The translations under genes were made by a program, and so were the position numbers. Of a stretch of 64,000 nucleotides of DNA, positions 1 through 10,360 are shown in pieces. The stretch comes from Hydractinia symbiolongicarpus. Taxonomy: Eukaryota; Cnidaria; Hydrozoa; Anthoathecata; Hydractiniidae. The notes under the pieces are model-generated. The model saw nothing but the letters and a program-made list of their open reading frames with translations, made no database searches and was not told the origin of the DNA. The stretch lies in the NCBI RefSeq assembly GCF_029227915.1, contig NC_079877.1, positions 31,585,851 through 31,649,850 of the forward strand. The letters are read 5' to 3'. Numbering within the stretch: position 1 is the stretch's first letter; each line of letters opens with the position of its first letter.

Positions 1-390
1 TTTCTAGGAGTCCAGTTGTCTCACTTATCACATTTTTGAGGTCACAGCCCAAAGTTAGTTCAATTAAGTCCCACAGTCAATCGTTTCACTGTTAAAAGCG
101 ATATGACTTAGTAATATCGGAAAGATATCACTAAATACATGTTGGTACGAATATGGGATGCAACCGTTGTAACTCAAACAGATTTATACCGATAGAAAGT
201 CAATAAAATGTAGTCTTTGAAACTGTTCCTATTTATTCAGCGCGTGCTAACGGCCAGGATTGGTCCCACAGCAAAGAAAGACTTATTTATCTAAATTTTT
301 AAATAAATCGCTACCACAGCGCCCAGTGTAATCGCTGAGTTCCAGCAATCATGTCAAATAAAGAAAAATGTTGGTTCTTGGAGTCCAATT
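1..390. repeat. Divergent satellite monomer at the left edge
   Basis: This copy carries variants rare in the following 28 kb: CAGATTTATACCGATAG in place of the usual CGGATTGACACCGTTAG, and TCTTTGAAACTGTTCCTATT followed by CAGCGCGTGCTAACGGCC. Similar variants recur around 28,720-28,800 (and 40,735-40,815), 59,870-59,960, 60,230-60,330, 60,985-61,070, 62,480-62,570 and 63,600-63,690. It is therefore a distinct minor monomer class. The left boundary of the array is not in the window. Confidence 0.8.
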
Positions 391-2980
391 GGCTCATTTA
401 TCACATTTATAAGGTCACAGTCCAGAATCAGTTCAATTAAGTCCCACAGTCAATCGTCTCACTCTTTAGAGCGATACAACTTCGTAATATCGGAAGAAAA
501 TCACTAAATACATGTTCGTACGATTATGTGACGCAACCGTTGTAACTCAAACGGATTGACACCGTTAGAAAGTCAATGAAATGTAGTTTTTGACACTGTC
601 TCTATTTCTTCAGCGCGAACTAACGGCTAGGATTGGTCTCACAGTAAAAATGACTTATTAATCTAAATTTTTAAATGAATCGCTACCACAGGGTCCAGTG
701 TAATCGCTCAGTTCTGGCAATCATTTCAAATTAAGAAGAATGTTCTTTCTTGGAGTCAAACTGGCTCATTTATAAGGTCAAAGTCCAAAATCAGTTCAAA
801 TAATTCCCACAGTCAATCGTTTCACTGTTAAAAGCGATACAAATTAGTAATATCCGAAGAAAATCACTAAATACATTTTGGTACGAATATGTGACGCAAC
901 CGTTGTTACTCAAACGGATTGACACCGTTAGAAAGTCAATGAAATGGAGTTTTTGAAACTGTCTCTATATCTTCAGCGCGCACTAACGGCTAGGATTGGT
1001 CCCACAGTAAAAATGACTTATTTATCTAAATTTTTAAATGAATCGCTACCACAGGGTCCAGTGTAATCAGTCAGTTCCGGCAATCATGTCAAATTAAGAA
1101 GAATGTTCTTTCTTGGAGTCCAATTGTCCCATTTATCACACTTATGAGGTCACAGTCCAAAGTTAGTTCAATTAAGTCCCACAGTCAATCGTTTCACTGT
1201 TAGAAGCGATGCAACCTAGTAATATCAGAAAAATATCGCTAAATACATGTTGGTACGAATATGTGACCCAACCGTTGTAACTCAAACGGATTGACACCGT
1301 TAGAAAGCCAATGAAATGTACTTTTTGAAGTTGTCTCTATTTCTTCAGCGCGAACTACCGGCTAGGATTGGTCCGACAGTTGAAAATGACTTATTTATCT
1401 TAATTTTTTAATAAAGCGCTACCACAGCGCCCAGTGTAATCGCTGAGTTCCAGCAATCATGTCAAATTAAGAAGAATGATATTTCTTGAAGTCAAACTGA
1501 CTCATTTATAAGGTCAAAGTCCAAAATCAGTTCAAATAATTCCCACAGTCAATCGTTTTACTGTTAAAAGCGATACAAATTAGTAATATCCGAAGAAAAT
1601 CACTAAATACATTTTGGTACGAATATGTGACGCAACTGTTGTAACTCAAACGGATTGACACCGTTAGAAAATCAATGAAATGTGGTTTTTAAAACTGTCT
1701 CTATTTCTTCAGTGCGCAATAACGGCTAAGATTGGTCCCGCAGTAAAAAATGACATATTTATCTTAATTTTTAAATAAAGCGCTACCACAGCGCCCAGTG
1801 TAATCGCGGAGTTCCAGCAATCATGTCAAATAAAGAAAAATGTTGGTTCTTGGAGTCCAATTGGCTCATTTATCACATTTATAAGATCACAGTCCAAAAT
1901 CAGTTCAATTAAGTCCCACAGTAAATCTTTTCACTGTTAAAAGCGATGTAACCTAGTAATATGAGAAAAATATTGCAAAATACATTTTGGTACGAATATG
2001 TGACGCAACCGTTGTAACTCAAACGGATTGACACCGCTAGAAAGTCAATGAAATGTAGTTTTTGAAATTGTCTCTATTTCTTTAGCGCGCGATAACGGCT
2101 AGGATTGGTCCCACAGTAAAAAATGACTTATTTATCTTAATTTTTAAGTAAAGCGCTACCACAGCGGCCAGTGTAATCGCTGAGTACCAGCAATCATGTC
2201 AGATTAAGAAGAATGTTATTTCTTGTAGTCAAAATGGCTCATTTATCACATTTATATGGTCAAAGTCCAAAATCAGTTCAATTAAGACCCACAGTCAATC
2301 GTTTCACTGTTGAAAGCGATACAAATTAGTAATATCGGAAAAAAATCACTAAATACATGTTGGTACGAATATGTGACGCAACCGTTGTTACTCAAACGTA
2401 TTGACACCGTTAGAAAGTCAATGAAATGGAGTTTTTGAAACTGTCTCTATATCTTCAGCGCGCGCTAACGGCTAGGATTGGTCCCACAGTAAAAATGACT
2501 TATTTATCTAAATTTTTAAATGAATCGATACCACAGGGTCCAGTGTAATCGGTCAGTTCCGGCAATCATGTCAAATTAAGAAGAATGTTCTTTCTTGGAG
2601 TCCAATTGTCTCATTTATCACACTTATGAGGTCACAGTCCAAAGTTAGTTCAATTAAGTCCCACAGTCAATCGTTTCACTGTTAGAAGCAATGCAACCTA
2701 GTAATATCAGAAAAATATCGCTAAATACATGTTGGTACGAATATGTGACCCAACCGTTGTAACTCAAACGGATTGACACCGTTAGAAAGTCAATGAAATG
2801 TACTTTTTGAAACTGTCTCTATTTCTTCAGCGCGCAATAACGGCTAAGATTGGTCCCACAGTAAAAAATGACATATTTATCTTAATATTTAAATAAAGCG
2901 CTACCACAGCGCCCAGTGTAATCACTGAGTTCCAGCAATCATGTCAAATTAAGAAGAATGTTACTTCTTGTAGTCAAAAT
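391..2980. repeat. Seven-monomer higher-order repeat, copy 1 (2,590 bp)
   Basis: Seven monomers with lengths 363, 372, 364, 373, 373, 372 and 373 (anchors 434 to 3024) are repeated from about 2,981 onward at an offset of 2,590, rising to 2,591 after one extra A near 3,826. Individual monomers within the unit differ clearly from each other, while corresponding monomers in adjacent units are nearly identical. That is the defining mark of a higher-order repeat. The left boundary near 391 is where similarity to the next unit falls off: the 361-390 segment has TTGGTTCTTGGAGTCC where the later unit has TTACTTCTTGTAGTC. Confidence 0.88.
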
Positions 2981-5900
2981 GGCTCATTTATCACATTTAT
3001 AAGGTCACAGTCCAGAATCAGTTCAATTAAGTCCCACAGTCAATCGTCTCACTCTTAAGAGCGATGCAACTTAGTAATATCGGAAGAAAATCACTAAATA
3101 CATGTTCGTACGATTATGTGACGCAACCGTTGTAACTCAAACGGATTGACACCGTTAAAAAGTCAATGAAATGTAGTTTTTGACACTGTCTCTATTTCTT
3201 CAGCGCGAACTAACGGCTAGGATTGGTCCCACAGTAAAAATGACTTATTAATCTAAATTTTTCAATGAATCGCTACCACACGGTCCAGTGTAATCGCTCA
3301 GTTCTGGCAATCATTTCAAATTAAGAAGAATGTTCTTTCTTGGAGTCAAACTGGCTCATTTATAAGGTCAAAGTCCAAAATCAGTTCAAATAATTCCCAC
3401 AGTCAATCGTTTCACTGTTAAAATCGATACATATTAGTAATATCCGAAGAAAATCACTAAATACATTTTGGTACGAATATGTGACGCAACCGTTGTTACT
3501 CAAACGGATTGACACCGTTAGAAAGTCAATGAAATGGAGTTTTTTAAACTGTCTCTATATCTTCAGCGCGCGCTAACGGTTAGGATTGGTCCCACAGTAA
3601 AAATGACTTATTTATCTAAATTTTTAAATGAATCGCTACCACAGGGTCCAGTGTAATCGGTCAGTTCCGGCAATCATGTCAAATTAAGAAGAATGTTCTT
3701 TCTTGTAGTCCAATTGTCTCATTTATCACACTTATGAGGTCACAGTCCAAAGTTAGTTCAATTAAGTCCCACAGTCAATCGTTTCACTGTTAGAAGCGAT
3801 GCAACCTAGTAATATCAGAAAAAATATCGCTAAATACATGTTGGTACGAATATGTGACCCAACCGTTGTAACTCAAACGGATTGACACCGTTAGAAAGTC
3901 AATGAAATGTACTTTTTGAAGTTGTCTCTATTTCTTCAGCGCGAACTACCGGCTAGGATTGGTCCGACAGTTGAAAATGACTTATTTATCTTAATTTTTT
4001 AATAAAGCGCTACCACAGCGCCCAGTGTAATCGCTGAGTTCCAGCAATCATGTCAAATTAAGAAGAATGTTATTTCTTGAAGTCAAACTGGCTCATTTAT
4101 AAGGTCAAAGTCCAAAATCAGTTCAAATAATTCCCACAGTCAATCGTTTTACTGTTAAAAGCGATACAAATTAGTAATATCCGAAGAAAATCACTAAATA
4201 CATTTTGGTACGAATATGTGACGCAACTGTTGTAACTCAAACGGATTGACACCGTTAGAAAATCAATGAAATGTGGTTTTTAAAACTGTCTCTATTTCTT
4301 CAGTGCGCAATAACGGCTAAGATTGGTCCCGCAGTAAAAAATGACATATTTATCTTAATTTTTAAATAAAGCGCTACCACAGCGCCCAGTGTAATCGCGG
4401 AATTCCAGCAATCATGTCAAATAAAGAAAAATGTTGGTTCTTGGAGTCCAATTGGCTCATTTATCACATTTATAAGATCACAGTCCAAAATCAGTTCAAT
4501 TAAGTCCCACAGTAAATCTTTTCACTGTTAAAAGCGATGTAACCTAGTAATATGAGAAAAATATTGCAAAATACATTTTGGTACGAATATGTGACGCAAC
4601 CGTTGTAACTCAAACGGATTGACACCGCTAGAAAGTCAATGAAATGTAGTTTTTGAAATTGTCTCTATTTCTTTAGCGCGCGATAACGGCTAGGATTGGT
4701 CCCACAGTAAAAAATGACTTATTTATCTTAATTTTTAAGTAAAGCGCTACCACAGCGGCCAGTGTAATCGCTGAGTACCAGCAATCATGTCAGATTAAGA
4801 AGAATGTTATTTCTTGTAGTCAAAATGGCTCATTTATCACATTTATATGGTCAAAGTCCAAAATCAGTTCAATTAAGACCCACAGTCAATCGTTTCACTG
4901 TTGAAAGCGATACAAATTAGTAATATCGGAAAAAAATCACTAAATACATGTTGGTACGAATATGTGACGCAACCGTTGTTACTCAAACGTATTGACACCG
5001 TTAGAAAGTCAATGAAATGGAGTTTTTGAAACTGTCTCTATATCTTCAGCGCGCGCTAACGGCTAGGATTGGTCCCACAGTAAAAATGACTTATTTATCT
5101 AAATTTTTAAATGAATCGATACCACAGGGTCCAGTGTAATCGGTCAGTTCCGGCAATCATGTCAAATTAAGAAGAATGTTCTTTCTTGGAGTCCAATTGT
5201 CTCATTTATCACACTTATGAGGTCACAGTCCAAAGTTAGTTCAATTAAGTCCCACAGTCAATCGTTTCACTGTTAGAAGCAATGCAACCTAGTAATATCA
5301 GAAAAATATCGCTAAATACATGTTGGTACGAATATGTGACCCAACCGTTGTAACTCAAACGGATTGACACCGTTAGAAAGTCAATGAAATGTACTTTTTG
5401 AAACTGTCTCTATTTCTTCAGCGCGCAATAACGGCTAAGATTGGTCCCACAGTAAAAAATGACATATTTATCTTAATATTTAAATAAAGCGCTACCACAG
5501 CGCCCAGTGTAATCACTGAGTTCCAGCAATCATGTCAAATTAAGAAGAATGTTACTTCTTGTAGTCAAAATGGCTCATTTATCACATTTATAAGGTCACA
5601 GTCCAGAATCAGTTCAATTAAGTCCCACAGTCAATCGTTTCACTGTTGAAAGCGATACAAATTAGTAATATCGGAAAAAAATCACTAAATACATGTTGGT
5701 ACGAATATGTGACGCAACCGTTGTTACTCAAACGTATTGACACCGTTAGAAAGTCAATGAAATGGAGTTTTTGAAACTGTCTCTATATCTTCAGCGCGCG
5801 CTAACGGCTAGGATTGGTCCCACAGTAAAAATGACTTATTTATCTAAATTTTTAAATGAATCGATACCACAGGGTCCAGTGTAATCGGTCAGTTCCGGCA

Positions 5901-6316
5901 ATCATGTCAAATTAAGAAGAATGTTCTTTCTTGGAGTCCAATTGTCTCATTTATCACACTTATGAGGTCACAGTCCAAAGTTAGTTCAATTAAGTCCCAC
6001 AGTCAATCGTTTCACTGTTAGAAGCAATGCAACCTAGTAATATCAGAAAAATATCGCTAAATACATGTTGGTACGAATATGTGACCCAACCGTTGTAACT
6101 CAAACGGATTGACACCGTTAGAAAGTCAATGAAATGTACTTTTTGAAACTGTCTCTATTTCTTCAGCGCGCAATAACGGCTAAGATTGGTCCCACAGTAA
6201 AAAATGACATATTTATCTTAATATTTAAATAAAGCGCTACCACAGCGCCCAGTGTAATCACTGAGTTCCAGCAATCATGTCAAATTAAGAAGAATGTTAC
6301 TTCTTGTAGTCAAAAT
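2981..6316. repeat. Higher-order repeat, copy 2, expanded from seven to nine monomers
   Basis: This is the second copy of the seven-monomer unit, matching copy 1 at offset 2,590-2,591 up to about 5,636. The sequence then steps back 745 bp and repeats two monomers before resuming. As a result the following copy lies 3,336 bp away (2,591 + 745) rather than 2,591. Anchors 3024, 3387, 3759, 4124, 4497, 4870, 5242, 5615, 5987 and 6360 give nine monomers. Confidence 0.87.
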
Positions 6317-6381
6317 GGCTCATTTATCACATTTATAAGGTCACAGTCCAGAATCAGTTCAATTAAGTCCCACAGTCAATC
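5637..6381. repeat. Two-monomer (745-bp) tandem duplication inside the higher-order repeat
   Basis: Sequence from about 5,637 repeats about 4,892-5,636 at an offset of 745. The rare variant CTCAAACGTATTGACACCG occurs at about 4,982 and again at about 5,727. The switch falls in the shared stretch around 5,622-5,636: upstream the sequence follows the 3,001 variant, downstream the 4,890 variant (TTTCACTGTTGAAAGCGATA). This is a direct trace of an exchange between monomers two positions out of register. Confidence 0.85.
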
Positions 6382-7610
6382 GTCTCACTCTTAAGAGCGA
6401 TGCAACTTAGTAATATCGGAAGAAAATCACTAAATACATGTTCGTACGATTATGTGACGCAACCGTTGTAACTCAAACGGATTGACACCGTTAAAAAGTC
6501 AATGAAATGTAGTTTTTGACACTGTCTCTATTTCTTCAGCGCGAACTAACGGCTAGGATTGGTCCCACAGTAAAAATGACTTATTAATCTAAATTTTTCA
6601 ATGAATCGCTACCACACGGTCCAGTGTAATCGCTCAGTTCTGGCAATCATTTCAAATTAAGAAGAATGTTCTTTCTTGGAGTCAAACTGGCTCATTTATA
6701 AGGTCAAAGTCCAAAATCAGTTCAAATAATTCCCACAGTCAATCGTTTCACTGTTAAAATCGATACATATTAGTAATATCCGAAGAAAATCACTAAATAC
6801 ATTTTGGTACGAATATGTGACGCAACCGTTGTTACTCAAACGGATTGACACCGTTAGAAAGTCAATGAAATGGAGTTTTTTAAACTGTCTCTATATCTTC
6901 AGCGCGCGCTAACGGCTAGGATTGGTCCCACAGTAAAAATGACTTATTTATCTAAATTTTTAAATGAATCGCTACCACAGGGTCCAGTGTAATCGGTCAG
7001 TTCCGGCAATCATGTCAAATTAAGAAGAATGTTCTTTCTTGTAGTCCAATTGTCTCATTTATCACACTTATGAGGTCACAGTCCAAAGTTAGTTCAATTA
7101 AGTCCCACAGTCAATCGTTTCACTGTTAGAAGCGATGCAACCTAGTAATATCAGAAAAAATATCGCTAAATACATGTTGGTACGAATATGTGACCCAACC
7201 GTTGTAACTCAAACGGATTGACACCGTTAGAAAGTCAATGAAATGTACTTTTTGAAGTTGTCTCTATTTCTTCAGCGCGAACTACCGGCTAGGATTGGTC
7301 CGACAGTTGAAAATGACTTATTTATCTTAATTTTTTAATAAAGCGCTACCACAGCGCCCAGTGTAATCGCTGAGTTCCAGCAATCATGTCAAATTAAGAA
7401 GAATGTTATTTCTTGAAGTCAAACTGGCTCATTTATAAGGTCAAAGTCCAAAATCAGTTCAAATAATTCCCACAGTCAATCGTTTTACTGTTAAAAGCGA
7501 TACAAATTAGTAATATCCGAAGAAAATCACTAAATACATTTTGGTAAGAATATGTGACGCAACTGTTGTAACTCAAACGGATTGACACCGTTAGAAAATC
7601 AATGAAATGT
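6317..7610. repeat. Higher-order repeat, copy 3, truncated after about 3.5 monomers
   Basis: It matches copy 2 at offset 3,336 (for example 4,105 with 7,441 and 4,225 with 7,561), with few differences such as GGTAAGAATATG at about 7,543. After about 7,610 the sequence no longer follows the unit: TGGTTTTTGAAACTG replaces TGGTTTTTAAAACTG and AGCGCGCAATAACGG replaces AGTGCGCAATAACGG. It then passes into a monomer type found again near 12,120, 16,570, 18,420 and 22,130. Confidence 0.8.
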
Positions 7611-8119
7611 GGTTTTTGAAACTGTCTCTATTTCTTCAGCGCGCAATAACGGCTAAGATTGGTCCCACAGTAAAAAATGACATATTTATCTTAATTTTTA
7701 AATAAAGCGCTACCACAGCGCCCAGTGTAATCACTGAGTTCCAGCAATCATGTCAAATTAAGAAGAATGTTACTTCTTGTAGTCAAAATGGCTCATTTAT
7801 CACATTTATAAGGTCACAGTCCAGAATCAGTTCAATTAAATCCCCCAGTCAATCGTTTCACTGTTAAAAGCGATACAACTTAGTAATATCGGAAGAAAAT
7901 CACTAAATACATGTTCGTACGAATGTATGACGCAACCGTTGTAACTCAAACGGATTAACACCGTTAGTAAATCAATGAAATGTAGTTTTTGAAACTGTCT
8001 CTATTTCTTCAACGCTAACTAACGGCTAGGATTGGTCCCACAGTAAAAAATGTCTTATTTATCTTCATTTTTAAATAAAGCGCTACCACAGCGCCCAGTT
8101 AAATCGCTGAGTTCCAGCA
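7611..8119. repeat. Bridging satellite monomers of the ATGTATGACGC variant
   Basis: The monomer here carries GTTCGTACGAATGTATGACG, CGGATTAACACCGTTAGTAA and TTCTTCAACGCTAACTAACG. This uncommon combination is found again at about 12,350, 16,800, 18,650, 22,365 and 34,380, so it is a scattered sub-family rather than part of the seven-monomer unit to its left. Confidence 0.75.
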
Positions 8120-9227
8120 ATCATGTCAAATTAAGAAGAATGTTATTTCTTGTAGTCAAAATGGCTCATTTATCACATTTATATGGTCAAAGTTCAAAAT
8201 CAGTTCAATTAAGACCCACAGTCAATCGTTTCACTGTTGAAAGCGATACAAATTAGAAATATCGGAGAAAAATCACTAAATACATGTTGGTACGAATATG
8301 TGACGCAACCGTTGTTACTCAAACGGATTGACACCGTTAGAAAATCAATGAAATGTGGTTTTTGAAACTGTCTCTATTTCTTCAGCGCGCGATAACGGCT
8401 AAGATTGGTCCCACAGTAAAAATGACTTATTTATCTAAATTTTTAAATGAATCACTACCACAGGGTCCAGTGTAATCGTTCAGTTCCGGCAATCATGTCA
8501 AATTAAGAAGAATGTTCTTTCTTGGAGTCCAATTGTCTCATTTATCACACTTATGAGGTCACAGTCCAAAGTTAGTTCAATTAAGTCCCACAGTAAATCG
8601 TTTCACTGTTAAAAGCAATACAACTTAGTAATATCAGAAAAATATCGCTAAATACATGTTGGTACTAATATGTGACCCAACCGTTGTAACTCAAACGGAT
8701 TGACACCGTTAGAAAGTCAATGAAATGTACTTTTTGAAGTTGTCTCTATTTCTTTAGCGCGAACTACCGGCTAGGATTGGTCCGACAGTTGAAAATGACT
8801 TATTTATCTTAATTTTTTAATAAAGCGCTACCACAGCGCCCAGTGTAATCGCTGAGTTCCAGCAATCATGTCAAATTAAGAAGAATGTTATTTCTTGAAG
8901 TCAAACTGGCTCATTTATAAGGTCAAAGTCCAAAATCATTTCAAATAATTCCCACAGGCAATCGTTTCACTGTTAAAAGCGATACAAATTAGTAATATCC
9001 GAAGAAAATCACTAAATACGTTTTGGTACGAATATGTGACGCAACTGTTGTAACTCAAACGGTTTGACACCGTTAGAAAATCAATGAAATGTGGTTTTTG
9101 AAACTGTCTCTATTTCTTCAGCGCGCGATAACGGCTAGGATTGGTCCCACAGTAAAAAATGACTTATCAATCTAAATTTTTAAATGAATCGCTACCACAG
9201 GGTCCAGTGTAATCTATCAGTTCTGGC
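8120..9227. repeat. Three-monomer tandem, copy 1 (1,108 bp)
   Basis: Anchors 8206, 8578 and 8942 (periods 372, 364, 372) repeat at 9314, 9686 and 10049, an offset of 1,108. Shared rare words include CAATACAACTTAGTAATATC and GGTACTAATATGTGACCC (about 8,663 and 9,771). Confidence 0.83.
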
Positions 9228-10360
9228 AATCATGTCAAATTAAGAAGAATGTTATTTCTTGTAGTCAAAATGGCTCATTTATCACATTTATATGGTCAAA
9301 TTCCAAATCAGTTCAATTAAGACCCACAGTCAATCGTTTCACTGTTGAAAGCGATACAAATTAGAAATATCGGGAAAAAATCACTAAATACATGTTGGTA
9401 CGAATATGTGACGCAACCGTTGTTACTCAAACGGATTGACACCGTTAGAAAATCAATGAAATGTGGTTTTTGAAACTGTCTCTATTTCTTCAGCGCGCGA
9501 TAACGGCTAAGATTGGTCCCACAGTAAAAATGACTTATTTATCTAAATTTTTAAATGAATCACTACCACAGGGTCCAGTGTAATCGTTCAGTTCCGGCAA
9601 TCATGTCAAATTAAGAAGAATGTTCTTTCTTGGAGTCCAATTGTCTCATTTATCACACTTATGAGGTCACAGTCCAAAGTTAGTTCAATTAAGTCCCTCA
9701 GTAAATCGTTTCACTGTTAAAAGCAATACAACTTAGTAATATCAGAAAAATATCGCTAAATACATGTTGGTACTAATATGTGACCCAACCGTTGTAACTC
9801 AAATGGATTGACACCGTTAGAAAGTCAATGAAATGTACTTTTTGAAGTTGTCTCTATTTCTTCAGCGCAAACTGAAGCCAGGATTGGTCCGACAGTTGAA
9901 AATGACTTATTTATCTTAATTTTATAATAAAGCGCTACCACAGCGCCCAGTGTAATCGCTGAGTTCCAGCAATCATGTCAAATTAAGAAGAATGTTATTT
10001 CTTGAAGTCAAACTGGCTCATTTATAAGGTCAAAGTCCAAAATCAGTCCAAATAATTCCCACAGGCAATCGTTTCACTGTTAAAAGCGATACAAATTAGT
10101 AATATCCGAAGAAAATCACTAAATACATTTTGGTACGAATATGTGACGCAACTGTTGTAACTCAAACGGATTGACACCGTTAGAAAATCAATGAAATGTG
10201 GTTTTTGAAACTGTCTCTATTTCTTCAGCGCGCGATAACGGCTAGGATTGGTCCCACAGTAAAAAATGACTTATCAATCTAAATTTTTAAATGAATCGCT
10301 ACCACAGGGTCCAGTGTAATCTATCAGTTCTGGCAATCATGTCAAATTAAGAAGAATGTT
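9228..10360. repeat. Three-monomer tandem, copy 2
   Basis: This second copy matches the preceding 1,108 bp with scattered point differences, such as AAACTGAAGCCAGG at about 9,879 where copy 1 has GAACTACCGGCTAGG. Similarity to copy 1 is lost just after 10,345, where TTCTTTCTTGGAGTC replaces TTATTTCTTGTAGTC. Confidence 0.8.

Noticed and set aside
100-170. CENP-B box (reverse complement of TGTTGGTACGAAT)
   Set aside because: The reverse strand reads ATTCGTACCAACATG, which matches the TTCG and the central A of the CENP-B consensus but lacks the CGGG half in every form I inspected. It is not supported as a binding site.
280-310. ATCTAAATTTTTAAATAAA tract as a promoter or terminator
   Set aside because: It is an AT-rich part of every monomer. 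Without any gene or transcript evidence it has no regulatory support.
8050-8256. Open reading frame of 68 codons
   Set aside because: It lies wholly within satellite monomers and exists because CCAGTTAAATCG replaces the usual CCAGTGTAATCG, which removes a stop in that frame. There is no homologous protein feature, and equivalent frames in neighbouring monomers are closed.
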